Source of the DNA: Micromonospora chokoriensis
GTDB taxonomy: Bacteria; Actinomycetota; Actinomycetes; Mycobacteriales; Micromonosporaceae
Assembly: GCF_000718555.1 (NCBI RefSeq)
Contig: NZ_JOAN01000015.1
Coordinates: 62,001 to 126,000 of the forward strand
Direction: 5' to 3'
DNA: 64,000 nucleotides
Shown: piece by piece, positions 9,029 through 18,296 of the stretch
How the letters are laid out: every line of letters begins with the position of its first letter
Position numbering within the stretch: position 1 is the first letter of the stretch
Position numbers and translations under genes: made by a program
Notes under the pieces: generated by a model
Told to the model about the DNA's origin: nothing
Databases searched by the model: none
Seen by the model: only the letters and a program-made list of their open reading frames with translations

Positions 9029-11638
9029 ATGACCGTCCGACGTTGGGCGAGGTTCACGCTCGTACCACTGCTTGGCGGCGCGGCGCTGGTGGGGCCCGCG
9101 GCGCCGGCCGTGGCCGCACCCGTCGCGGCCGCGCCGGTGACCGTCGCGGCGGCCGGCGGTGAGCTGCACGTCAGCGAGCAATGGTGCCTCAGCAGCGGTG
9201 ACGGCACCGAGCAGCGGCCGTTCTGCACCATCTCGGCGGCAGCGGCGGTGGCCGGCCCGGGTCAGACGGTGCTGATCCATCCGGGGGAGTACCTGGAGAC
9301 GGTCCGGTTCACCCGATCCGGCACCGAGGGTGCGCCGATCACCTTCCGGGCAGTCAACGTCAAGTGGCAGATGGCCCGGGTCGGCAACTTCGACACGACG
9401 GTCGGGACCGGCGCCGTCCTCGACCTCACCAACGTGCACGACGTGACGGTGGAGGGTCTGGTCGTGTTCGGGGCGAATCTCGCCGACGCCGTGACGGTGC
9501 GGGACTCCCGCCGGGTCCGCCTCGACAAGCTCACCATCCACAACGGGCTCGGCGGCCTCACCGGTGTGCGGATCAGCGGCCAGTCGAATGAGGTGATGTT
9601 CAGTCGGAGCGTCATCCGGGCCGCACAGGGACCGTCGGTGACCGTCGAGCCCGGCGTGACCGGTACGACCATCACCGCGAACGTGCTCGACAACTCCGGC
9701 CTCGTCGCTACCGACGCCGTCGGCCTGGCCGTCACCGGAAACACGGTCTACGTCGACTGTCGTCGTGGCATCGATGTGGCCGGGCGTTCCCCCGGCGCCG
9801 CGATCCACAACAACATCGTCGTCACGGCGCGTCAGCGCAAGCGCTGCACCACCCCAGCGAACGCGGCCGGCATCCGGGTGTCCGCCGAGTCCGTGCCCGG
9901 GACCAGCACCGACTACAACCTGATCGAACCGTTGAGCGGTGGAGCACCCTACAACTGGGCGGGCACTGACTATCCGGACCTAGCCGCGTTCGTGGCGGCG
10001 ACGGGACTTGCCACGCACGACCTCGCGGCTGACCCGAAGCTCGTGTGGACGAACGCCCTGCACCGCGACTACCTGTTGACGCTCGGGGGTTCGCCGGCCC
10101 GGGACTCCGCCGACGCCACCGCCGTGGGTGTCCTGGACACCGACCTGCTCGACAGCTCCTTCGCTGATGATCCGGGTGTGCCGAACACCGGCACCGGCAG
10201 CGGCTACCGCGACCGAGGAGCGGTCGAGGGTGGCTCGCAGGTCACCGAGGATCCGGTACGTGTCGAACGCAAGGTGGGTGGCGGGCCGCTCGATATCGTC
10301 GCGCGTGCCGGCTGGCACCAGACCTGGACGGTCGAGCGGGATCGGGCCCAGTACGCGTATCACCTCGACGGTGAGCACTTCTGGCGGGTGAGCGACGTCG
10401 CCACCATGGAGTACACGCTGCGGCGAGCCGGCGATGCCTGCGTCCAGGTCCAGATCAGCGTGTCCGACTTCCGGATGCCCGCTGGTGGCGAAGAGCGGGT
10501 CTGCACCCAGGTCGGCGCGCGCTACGTACCGATCACCCCGACCCGACTGCTGGACACCCGGGCACCGATCGGTGTGCCCGCCTCGCGGCCGGTGGCAGGC
10601 TTCGGAACGATCGAACTGCCGGTCGGCATCATCGGCGGCGTCCGGGACACGGACATCAGCGCGGTCGTGCTCAACGTGACGGTCACCCAGCCGACCTCCG
10701 CCGGCTTCATAAGTGTCTTTCCGGGCGGCGACTGGAGCGACGCATCCAGCGTCAACTTCGTGGCGGGGGAGACCGTGCCGAATCAGGTCACCGTGCCGGT
10801 ACGCAACGGGTCGGTGAAGTTCTACAACGCAAGCTCGGGCACCGTCCATCTGGTCGCCGACCTGCAGGGTTTCTATGCCGCGGCGGGATCCGGCTTCGCG
10901 TCGGCGTCGCCGACCCGGGTCCTCGACACCCGGGAGGGCGTGGGAACCCCGATCGCCGCCAAGGGCACCCGAGTCCTCGACCTGTCCGGCCGGCTGCCCG
11001 CCACCGCGACGGCGGCCGTGCTCTCCGTGACAGTCACCGCGCCGAAGACGGGCGGTGTGCTCACCGTCTACCCGTACGGCTCGGCGGCGCCCACCGCGTC
11101 GAGTCTCAATTTCGTCGCCGGACAGACCATCCCCAACCTGGTCACCGTGCCGGTGGTGAACGGTCGGGTCAGCATCTTCAACAACAGTTCCGGCACCACC
11201 CACGTCATTGCGGATCTGGCCGGATGGTTCAGCCCGGACGCCACCCAGACGTTCGTCCCGATGACGCCGAAGCGGATCGTCGACTCCCGGAACAGCACCG
11301 GGCTGCCCGGCCGGACCCCGGCTCCCCTCGCCGCTCGGGAGACCGTCCGGTTCGCGCCGATGCGCAGTGCTCTGGTCTGTAACCCGGCCTGCCCCGCCCC
11401 CACCGCGCTGTTGGGGAACGTGACAGTCACCGCGCCGACCACGCCGGGCCTGCTCACCCTCTACCCCGGCGGTGGATCGCGACCCACTTCCTCGAACGTC
11501 AACTTCGTCGCCGCTGAGACCGCGTCGAACGCCGGGGTGGTCGCCGTGGGCGCCGGCATCGACCTCTTTCACAACAGCGGCGGTACGTCCCACGTCATCG
11601 TGGACCAGTCCGGCTACTTCATCGCCGCCGCGTCCTGA
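9029..11638 (+). CDS. Secreted beta-helix / triple LDTR-module protein, paralog 2
   Basis: An 869-residue paralog with the same architecture as paralog 1: signal peptide ending near residue 35, beta-helix region with Cys pairs (WCLSSG...PFCTISAAAAV and DCRRGID...RCTTP), linker with RAGDAC...VCTQVGA, and three LDTR modules (LDTRAPIG, LDTREGVG, VDSRNSTG). The third module carries a Cys pair (VCNPAC). The ATG at 9029 is preceded by GGGGGCAAG. No Asp/Lys/Arg cluster typical of pectate lyases could be picked out, so an enzymatic role is not supported. A surface adhesin, polysaccharide binder or spore/hyphal coat protein are all possible. Confidence 0.85.
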   Translation: MTVRRWARFTLVPLLGGAALVGPAAPAVAAPVAAAPVTVAAAGGELHVSEQWCLSSGDGTEQRPFCTISAAAAVAGPGQTVLIHPGEYLETVRFTRSGTEGAPITFRAVNVKWQMARVGNFDTTVGTGAVLDLTNVHDVTVEGLVVFGANLADAVTVRDSRRVRLDKLTIHNGLGGLTGVRISGQSNEVMFSRSVIRAAQGPSVTVEPGVTGTTITANVLDNSGLVATDAVGLAVTGNTVYVDCRRGIDVAGRSPGAAIHNNIVVTARQRKRCTTPANAAGIRVSAESVPGTSTDYNLIEPLSGGAPYNWAGTDYPDLAAFVAATGLATHDLAADPKLVWTNALHRDYLLTLGGSPARDSADATAVGVLDTDLLDSSFADDPGVPNTGTGSGYRDRGAVEGGSQVTEDPVRVERKVGGGPLDIVARAGWHQTWTVERDRAQYAYHLDGEHFWRVSDVATMEYTLRRAGDACVQVQISVSDFRMPAGGEERVCTQVGARYVPITPTRLLDTRAPIGVPASRPVAGFGTIELPVGIIGGVRDTDISAVVLNVTVTQPTSAGFISVFPGGDWSDASSVNFVAGETVPNQVTVPVRNGSVKFYNASSGTVHLVADLQGFYAAAGSGFASASPTRVLDTREGVGTPIAAKGTRVLDLSGRLPATATAAVLSVTVTAPKTGGVLTVYPYGSAAPTASSLNFVAGQTIPNLVTVPVVNGRVSIFNNSSGTTHVIADLAGWFSPDATQTFVPMTPKRIVDSRNSTGLPGRTPAPLAARETVRFAPMRSALVCNPACPAPTALLGNVTVTAPTTPGLLTLYPGGGSRPTSSNVNFVAAETASNAGVVAVGAGIDLFHNSGGTSHVIVDQSGYFIAAAS

Positions 11639-11699
11639 TTGGGCGGCGTGGGCCGTCCGTTTTCGCCCTTATTGCAGATCCACATTATGGAGATGATCG

Positions 11700-14315
11700 A
11701 TGAGACGGTCTGCCATGGCGGGGCTCGCGCTCCTGCCGCTGGCTGCTGGCGCGGGCCTGGTGGTCCCGGCGGCGGCCGCATCCGCCACTGTCGTGCGGGC
11801 GCCCGCGCCGAGCGCAACCGGTGTCGAGTTGCACGTGAGCAACACGAGATGCGTGACGGGCGGTGACGGCAGCCTGGTAGCCCCGTTCTGCACCATCTCG
11901 GCGGCAGCCGCCGTGGCCGAACCCGGCCAGGTCGTCCTGGTCCATCCCGGCACCGAATACCGGGAGTCGGTGGTCATCAGCCGATCGGGGACCGAGGGTG
12001 CGCCGATCACCTTCCGGGCGGTGAACGGCCCGGGTCAGAGTGCCACCGTGGTCAAGGTGGGTAAGCGACGCGGCGCCAATGGCAGCGAGAGCGCGTTCAC
12101 TCTTCGCGGCGTCCACGACGTGGTCCTCGACGGCTTCCAGGCTTCCGGTGAGGGCACCGCCGAGGCCGTCCTCGTCGACGCGTCCACCCGGATCACCCTG
12201 GACCGGCTTGTGGTCGGCGAGTACGACGCCCGGGCGGCGGTTCGGATCACCGGCACCTCCCAGGACGTCACGATGAGCCGTGGCGCATTCACGCCGGGCA
12301 GTGGCCTGGCGGTGGATCCGGGGGTACGCGGTGCGCTGGTGACCGCGAGCACCTTCACCCAGAGCGGTATCACGGTGCGGGACGCGCCGGGCACGAAGAT
12401 CGTCGGCAACACCCTGGAGACCGACTGCACGTTGGCGATCGACGTCATCGGCACGTCGCCGGGGGTGTCGATCCGCAACAACATCCTGGAGACCGCCACC
12501 GGCCCGCTCAGTGACGCGGTGGCGTGCGAGGTGCCGGCGGAGGCCACTGCCATCGCCGTCTCGGCGGACAGCGTCGCGCAGACCGTGTCGGACTACAACC
12601 TGATCGAGCCGGCCAGCGGCGGCCCGCTCTACCGGTGGGGTGGCACCGAGTACACCAGCCTGCCCGAGTTCGTCGCCGCCACCGGTCACGGCCGGCACGA
12701 CATCGCCGCGACCCCGTGGCTGTCGGCGGAGCCGGCGTACGAGCGGCCGTACTACAAGATCGACCGGAACTCGCCGGCCATCGACTCGGCCGATGCCGCC
12801 GCCGAGGGTGTCTCTCGCACCGACCTGCTGGACAACCCGCACTCTGACGACCCCGACGTCCCCAACACCGGCACCGGCTCGGGTTACCACGATCGGGGTG
12901 CGGTCGAGGCACAGGGCCCGACGACGGTCACCGAGGTGCCGGTCCGACGCAAGGTCGGCGGCAGCCCCATGGACGTGACCGTCGGCATCTCCGTCACCAC
13001 CGCCTGGCGTACGGACGGCCCGCTGGGCAAGGTGTCGCGCAGTTGGGGCGACGAGCCGTTCCGCCGGATCGTTCAGATCGGGCCGGAGGAGCACCGCTTC
13101 CGGCGTGCCGGTAGCGCCTGCGAGACCCACCAGGTGACCTTCACTGACTTCCGCTTCACCTATGGCGCCCCCAAGACCACCTGCACCGTGGTCGGTGCCA
13201 CCTACACCGCCCTTGCGCCGCTGCGGGTGCTGGACACCCGCAGTGCGCTCGGAGTGCCGGGATCCGTGCCGATTCCGGCGAACACCGAGGTCGTGCTGGC
13301 GCTGCCCCGGATCAACGGGGTGCCGGCCGCAGACCTCAGCGCGGTCGTGCTGAACGTGACTGCCACCGCGCCGACCACCGCCGGGTTCCTGCGGGTCTAC
13401 CCGGACGGCACCACCCTGCCGGACGCGTCGACAGTCAACTTCGTGCCCGGTGAGACGGTGCCGAACCTGGTCACCGTGCCGATGACCAACGGCAACCTGC
13501 GCATCCGCAACAGCGCCAGCGGCACGGTCCACGTCGTCGCGGATCTGCAGGGCTACTACTCGGCAGGTGGTTCCGGGTTCCGGTCGGTCGCTCCGTCACG
13601 GGTGCTGGACACCCGCGATGCCGGCAACTCAGCGTTCGCCCCGAACACCGGTCGGACGCTGGACCTGACCGGTCGAATTCCGTCCGGGGCGACGGCAGTG
13701 GTGGTCAACATGACCGTGACCGGGCCGACGACGAACGGGGTGCTCACCGTCCACCCGTACGGCACGGCGGTGCCGACGGCGTCGAATCTGAACTTCGTCG
13801 CCGGGCAGACCATTCCGAACCTGGTGATGGTGCCGGTGGTCAACGGGAAGCTGGCCATTCAGAACGTCAGCTCCGGTCGTACCCACGTGGTTGTCGATCT
13901 TGCCGGCTGGTTCGGCGGCGGTGCCACGGACGTCTTCGTGCCGTTCGGCCCGCGCCGCATCCACGACACCCGAGGGGCTGCCGGCGAGGGCTGGCCGCAG
14001 GCGCCGATCACTTCGACAGGCGTGCCTGTCCCGTACCTCGACCCGATGTTCGACAAGACGGCACCGAAGCCGACGGCCGTGGTGGCGAACCTGACCGTCA
14101 CCGCGCCGACCAAGGCCGGCGTGCTCACCGCCTACCCGAACGGATCGGGCCAGCCCACCGCGTCGAACGTCAACTACGTCGCAGGTGAGACCGCCTCGAA
14201 CCACGCCATCGTGGGCGTCGGTGAAGACAGCAACATCGTGCTGTTCAACAACAGTTCCGGATACACCCATACGGTCGTGGACCAGGCGGGTTACTTCATC
14301 GCCGCCGCACGCTGA
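11700..14315 (+). CDS. Secreted beta-helix / triple LDTR-module protein, paralog 3
   Basis: An 871-residue paralog of its neighbours: signal peptide, beta-helix, KVGGSPMD and RAGSAC linker, three LDTR/HDTR modules. It differs from the other three in the third module, where the Cys pair is absent and replaced by a Pro/Asp/Lys segment (VPYLDPMFDKTAPKPTA). The ATG at 11700 follows GGAG by nine bases. The 61-base gap from paralog 2 holds only a weak hairpin, so these two may be co-transcribed. It shares with the family the SNVNxVAGETASN motif near the C-terminus and ends in the strand pattern VVDQAGYFIAAA. Confidence 0.85.
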   Translation: MRRSAMAGLALLPLAAGAGLVVPAAAASATVVRAPAPSATGVELHVSNTRCVTGGDGSLVAPFCTISAAAAVAEPGQVVLVHPGTEYRESVVISRSGTEGAPITFRAVNGPGQSATVVKVGKRRGANGSESAFTLRGVHDVVLDGFQASGEGTAEAVLVDASTRITLDRLVVGEYDARAAVRITGTSQDVTMSRGAFTPGSGLAVDPGVRGALVTASTFTQSGITVRDAPGTKIVGNTLETDCTLAIDVIGTSPGVSIRNNILETATGPLSDAVACEVPAEATAIAVSADSVAQTVSDYNLIEPASGGPLYRWGGTEYTSLPEFVAATGHGRHDIAATPWLSAEPAYERPYYKIDRNSPAIDSADAAAEGVSRTDLLDNPHSDDPDVPNTGTGSGYHDRGAVEAQGPTTVTEVPVRRKVGGSPMDVTVGISVTTAWRTDGPLGKVSRSWGDEPFRRIVQIGPEEHRFRRAGSACETHQVTFTDFRFTYGAPKTTCTVVGATYTALAPLRVLDTRSALGVPGSVPIPANTEVVLALPRINGVPAADLSAVVLNVTATAPTTAGFLRVYPDGTTLPDASTVNFVPGETVPNLVTVPMTNGNLRIRNSASGTVHVVADLQGYYSAGGSGFRSVAPSRVLDTRDAGNSAFAPNTGRTLDLTGRIPSGATAVVVNMTVTGPTTNGVLTVHPYGTAVPTASNLNFVAGQTIPNLVMVPVVNGKLAIQNVSSGRTHVVVDLAGWFGGGATDVFVPFGPRRIHDTRGAAGEGWPQAPITSTGVPVPYLDPMFDKTAPKPTAVVANLTVTAPTKAGVLTAYPNGSGQPTASNVNYVAGETASNHAIVGVGEDSNIVLFNNSSGYTHTVVDQAGYFIAAAR

Positions 14316-14330
14316 CCCACGTACGCGCGC

Positions 14331-14371
14331 AAGCCGGTGCCCCCCCGCGAGCAGCGGGTGGGCACCGGTTT
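14331..14371. terminator. Terminator hairpin after paralog 3
   Basis: A 12-bp outer stem (14331-14342 with 14360-14371, one G-T pair) continues into a 5-bp inner CCCGC/GCGGG stem. The 3' side runs into GGTTTGG, giving a short T-stretch. Confidence 0.75.
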
Positions 14372-14478
14372 GGCTTCACGGCCAGGCAGCAGCCACCTGA
14401 TCGCCGATCTCACGCATAGCCATACGTCGGTATAGGCTGCCTCGCGTCAAGGTGATCTATTTTCAGCGGGGGCTGTTG

Positions 14479-17109
14479 GTGAGAAGAAGACTGTGGTCGC
14501 TGGTGGTCGTACCAGTGGTTGGTGGGGTGAGCCTGGTCGGGCCGATGACGCCCGCGGGAGCGGCACCGGCCCCCGCGCAGGCGGTGCCCGCGTCCGGCTC
14601 CGAGGTGTACGTCAGTAAGAGTTGTCCGTTCCCTGCCTTGGCGGACGGAACGGCCGACCGTCCGTACTGCACGATCTCGGCCGCCGCGGCGGTGGCACAG
14701 CCGGGGCAGACCGTCCTCGTGCAGATCGGCTCCTACGTGGAGAAGGTGGTGGTCAGCCGCTCGGGCTCCAGCGGTGCGCCGATCACCTTCCGGGCGGCGA
14801 ACGGTCCGGACGGCTTCGTCACGTTGAGCGCGCCGGCCGGAGGCAACGCGATCTCGCTCGCCGGGGTGCACGACGTCCGGGTCGAGGGTTTCTCGCTGCG
14901 GTCGTCCGGCACCGCCGAGCCGGTCCTGATCGACGGGGCCACCCGGGTGACCGTGGACGGGCTCACGGTCCGTGCGCCGGCCGGCGTGAGCGGAGTGCGC
15001 GTCACCGGGGCGTCGAGTGACGTGACCGTCAGCCGGGGCTGGTTCAGCGCTTCCGGTGCGCCCGGGGTGGCGATCGGTGCCGGTGTGGCTCGTGCCGTGG
15101 TCAGCGGCAACCAGTTCCGGGGTGGCCTCACGGTCACCGATGCCCCCGGCACGGCGATCACCGGGAACACGCTGGTGACCGGCTGCGCGTCCGGTATCAC
15201 CGTGACCGGCTCCTCGCCGGGAGTGGAGATCCGCAACAACATCGTGCAGACCGCCGACGTGTCCGGCAGCGCCCCCGCCGCGTGCGCTGACCCGGCTGCG
15301 GCCACCGCGATCGCTCTCTCGGCCGGTTCGGTCGGGCAGAGCGTCGCCGACTACAACCTGATCGACCCGGTGAGTGGCGCTGCCCTGTACAACTGGGGAG
15401 ACACTTCTTACGCGGACCTTGCGGCGTTCCGGGCGGCGACCGACCAGGGCGCCCACGACATTGCCGCCGACCCGAAGCTCAAGGCACAGCAGGGCACGGA
15501 ACGGCCGTGGATCGCTCTCGATCGCACGTCGCCGGCGGTCGACTCGGCGGACGCGGGTGCGACCGGCTCCGCTCCGGTCGACCTGCTCGGCAACTCCCGT
15601 GCCGATGTGCCGGAGGTGCCGAACACCGGCACCGGCTCGGGGTACCGCGACCGCGGCGCGGTCGAGATCGCCAGCCCGTGGACCGGCAGCAACGACGTCA
15701 CCGTCAGCCGGAAGGTGGGCGGCGGCCCTTACGACATCGTGACCCGGCTGCCCTGGACCTCCGCGTGGCCGGTGGAGACGGTTGCCGGCAACTTCGCCTA
15801 TCGCGCGACCGACTCCCGTTTCATGGAGCTGGCCAGCAGCCCGGTCCACGAGCAGACGGTGCGCCGGGCCGGCCAAACCTGCGTTCGAGTGTTCACGAGC
15901 GGGGACGGCTTCCGGATCCTCAACGACTTCGACCTGCCCAAGGGCAGCTGCACGGTGGTCGGCGCCCGGTACAACCCGGTCACTCCGACCCGCCTGCTGG
16001 ACACCCGGTCCGGGGTCGGAGTCGGCACCTCCGTGCCGGTCGGGCCCAACTCCGAGGTGCTGCTTCCGGTTCCGAGCATCGGCGGTGTGCCAGCGGCCAA
16101 CATCGACGCCGTGGTGCTGAACGTGACGGCGACCCAGCCGACGGCGAGCGGCTTCCTCACCGTCTACCCGGACGGCGTCACTGCGCCAACCGCGTCGAGC
16201 GTCAACTACGTCGCCAAGGAGACGGTGCCGAACCTGGTCACCGTGCTGCTGACGAGCGGGGGGATCCGATTCCGCAACAGCAGCAGCGGCACCGTGCACG
16301 TCATCGCCGACCTACAGGGTTGGTTCGGCGCTTCCGGGTCGGGTTTCAAGCCGCTCACCCCGGTACGGGTGGCTGACAGCCGGGAGGGTACCGGCGGCCC
16401 GTACCTGCCGGACACGTCGCGGCAGCTCGACCTCTCGTCGAAGGTTCCAGCCGACGCGACCGCCGTGATCCTGAACGTGACGGCCACCGCTCCGGCGACA
16501 GCCGGAGTGCTGAAGGTGTACCCGGGCGGTTCGCTGGTGCCGGTCGCGTCCAACCTGAACTTCGTGGCGGGTCAGACGATCCCCAACCTGGTTATGGTGC
16601 CGGTTATCAACGGCAAGGTGAGCATCTACAACCAGAGTTCCGGCACCGTGCACGTGCTCGCCGACCTGGCCGGATACTTCGGGTCCGCGTCCTCCGGCGC
16701 CGACCAGACCTACGTGCCGTACGGCCCGCGCCGGGTCGTCGACACCCGGGACGGCACCGGGTTGCCGTCGCGGCCGGTCGGACCGGTCGCGTCGAACTCC
16801 CTGATCAGCTTCAAGCCGGCGAACGTGCAGGCCAACCCTTACTGCGCGAGCGGCGTACTGCAGTGTCCGACCGCGGTGGTGGCCAACCTGACGGTTACCG
16901 GACCGACCAAGGCCGGCCTGCTCATCGGGTATCCGTCGCACCTGCCGCGGCCGACGGCGTCGAACGTCAACTTCGTCGCCGGGGAGACGGCCTCCAATCT
17001 GGCCGTCATCGGGACCGAGATGGGTGGGGCGTCGCTCTACAACGCCAGCTCGGGCAGCACCGACGTGATCGTCGACCAGGCGGGCTACTTCATCGCCGCC
17101 GCGTCCTGA
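14479..17109 (+). CDS. Secreted beta-helix / triple LDTR-module protein, paralog 4
   Basis: An 876-residue paralog and the last of the array. The GTG at 14479 was preferred to an upstream ATG at 14452 because it follows GGGGG by six bases and gives a basic N-terminus (VRRRLW) aligned with the other three signal peptides. The beta-helix domain again opens with a Cys pair before YCTISAAAAV, and the linker has KVGGGPYD and RAGQTC. Three modules follow (LDTRSGVG, ADSREGTG, VDTRDGTG), the third with a Cys pair (YCASGVLQC). It is separated from paralog 3 by a terminator, so it has its own promoter. Role unknown; probably extracellular and disulfide-stabilised. Confidence 0.85.
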   Translation: MRRRLWSLVVVPVVGGVSLVGPMTPAGAAPAPAQAVPASGSEVYVSKSCPFPALADGTADRPYCTISAAAAVAQPGQTVLVQIGSYVEKVVVSRSGSSGAPITFRAANGPDGFVTLSAPAGGNAISLAGVHDVRVEGFSLRSSGTAEPVLIDGATRVTVDGLTVRAPAGVSGVRVTGASSDVTVSRGWFSASGAPGVAIGAGVARAVVSGNQFRGGLTVTDAPGTAITGNTLVTGCASGITVTGSSPGVEIRNNIVQTADVSGSAPAACADPAAATAIALSAGSVGQSVADYNLIDPVSGAALYNWGDTSYADLAAFRAATDQGAHDIAADPKLKAQQGTERPWIALDRTSPAVDSADAGATGSAPVDLLGNSRADVPEVPNTGTGSGYRDRGAVEIASPWTGSNDVTVSRKVGGGPYDIVTRLPWTSAWPVETVAGNFAYRATDSRFMELASSPVHEQTVRRAGQTCVRVFTSGDGFRILNDFDLPKGSCTVVGARYNPVTPTRLLDTRSGVGVGTSVPVGPNSEVLLPVPSIGGVPAANIDAVVLNVTATQPTASGFLTVYPDGVTAPTASSVNYVAKETVPNLVTVLLTSGGIRFRNSSSGTVHVIADLQGWFGASGSGFKPLTPVRVADSREGTGGPYLPDTSRQLDLSSKVPADATAVILNVTATAPATAGVLKVYPGGSLVPVASNLNFVAGQTIPNLVMVPVINGKVSIYNQSSGTVHVLADLAGYFGSASSGADQTYVPYGPRRVVDTRDGTGLPSRPVGPVASNSLISFKPANVQANPYCASGVLQCPTAVVANLTVTGPTKAGLLIGYPSHLPRPTASNVNFVAGETASNLAVIGTEMGGASLYNASSGSTDVIVDQAGYFIAAAS

Positions 17110-17120
17110 GCACCGTTTTC

Positions 17121-17151
17121 GGAGCCGGCACCGCATTGCGGTGCCGGCTCC
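17121..17151. terminator. Terminator hairpin after paralog 4
   Basis: A perfect 14-bp stem (17121-17134 with 17138-17151) with an ATT loop, 11 bases after the stop. It closes the four-gene array. Confidence 0.85.
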
Positions 17152-17401
17152 GGCTGTCTCCGGGCAACAGTTAGCGGCACCGCTGACCAGTCGATCACTC
17201 ATCACTCATCACGACTCCGCCGAGGCGCAGAAGGTTGAAGGCCAGCAGCGCTCGCGTCGCGCAACGTTCACCTGAGAGAGCCGGTTACCAGCGGGTTTGG
17301 CTGAACCGAACGGTTCGAGGTGTCGTCGTAACGACCGGAACTGGCAGGTAGGACATGTTGTCTGGGGGATGGGCGTGGACGGCGGGCACCTGGGACGATC
17401 C

Positions 17402-18232
17402 ATGGAGACCACCGCGATGGAGCGGATCGACGCGCTCCGGTTCGACTGGGACGTTCAGGATGGCAAGGCGTATCGCGGTGCTCGCCGGGCTGGTCGCGCT
17501 CGTCGGAAGCGCGGTGCGGCGGCCCTGCTGCTTGCCTGCCTGTCGACTGTCGTTCTGGCGGTGATGATCGGGGTCGTGGCGATGCCCGCCAAGCTCGGAA
17601 GCTCCGCGCCGTTGGCCGGTCCCAGCATCGACGCGGGGATGCCGATGGTCCCGGTCGTTCCGCAGGTGTCCGACGCGCCGCTCGGCTCCGCCACCACTTC
17701 GCCGACGGCAGCCGTCCCTTCGACGAGCGGCACACCGTCACCGACGGGTTCCGCTCCTGTGCACCGGCCGACCACCCCCGGGCTGACCCCGCCCTTGGCC
17801 CCGACCGTGATCCCGTCGACGGCCGCGTCGGTCCCGCCCCCGACGGTCCAGCCGTTTCGTCCGGTGACCGTCCAGGCCGAGGACCCGCGCAACGAGCTGC
17901 ACGGCGACGCCCAGGCGGTTGGCTGTCCGACCTGTGATGGTGGCGCCAGGGTTCGCTACATCCTCGGCGCGAGCTATCTCGTCGCGAACCTGACGATGCC
18001 GGTGGCCGGGACCCGGACGGTGACCGTGAAGTACGAGTCCGCGGACTACCGGCCGCTGAAGATCAGCGTGAACGGTGCAGCCCCGCTCGTGGGCTGGGGG
18101 GCTGGTGGAGGCGACTGGGAGACGCCACTCTCCTTCACCGTCACGATGCACCTGCCCGCAGGTCCGATTCGGATGAAGCTCTACCACGACACGGACCCGG
18201 CCATGGACATCGACAGCGTCACCATCAGCTAG
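17402..18232 (+). CDS. Membrane-anchored protein with C-terminal CBM35-like domain
   Basis: About 276 residues. A charged, Arg-rich cytoplasmic N-terminus (ARRAGRARRKRG) precedes one hydrophobic helix (AAALLLACLSTVVLAVMIGV) that is a signal anchor or uncleaved signal. A long Ser/Thr/Pro linker follows, then a C-terminal beta-sandwich of about 125 residues that begins VTVQAEDP and ends MDIDSVTIS, the pattern of CBM35/CBM6 carbohydrate-binding modules. A CPTC pair in the module may form a disulfide. No catalytic domain is present, so I infer a surface sugar-binding protein. Possible starts are 17369, 17402 and 17417; 17402 has GGGACG at a suitable distance. It sits between the LDTR array and a convergent glycoside hydrolase. 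Confidence 0.7.
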   Translation: METTAMERIDALRFDWDVQDGKAYRGARRAGRARRKRGAAALLLACLSTVVLAVMIGVVAMPAKLGSSAPLAGPSIDAGMPMVPVVPQVSDAPLGSATTSPTAAVPSTSGTPSPTGSAPVHRPTTPGLTPPLAPTVIPSTAASVPPPTVQPFRPVTVQAEDPRNELHGDAQAVGCPTCDGGARVRYILGASYLVANLTMPVAGTRTVTVKYESADYRPLKISVNGAAPLVGWGAGGGDWETPLSFTVTMHLPAGPIRMKLYHDTDPAMDIDSVTIS

Positions 18233-18245
18233 CTGGTCGACCGGC

Positions 18246-18285
18246 GGAACCGGTGCGAGCGGCCTCAGCTGCCCGCACCGGTTCC
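18246..18285. terminator. Bidirectional terminator hairpin
   Basis: A perfect 12-bp stem (18246-18257 with 18274-18285) in the 64-base gap between the convergent CBM35-like and glycoside-hydrolase-like genes. Confidence 0.8.
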
Positions 18286-18296
18286 ACACCGTGGTG

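Noticed and set aside
14410..16299. A 629-residue leftward frame across paralog 4, and similar ones across paralogs 2 and 3
   Set aside because: They are antisense shadows of repetitive genes; their repeats simply reflect the repeats of the real proteins.
6311..17109. The tandem array as a CRISPR-like or phage tail-fibre locus
   Set aside because: Repeats are whole genes with signal peptides, not short direct repeats, and there are no phage structural or cas genes nearby.
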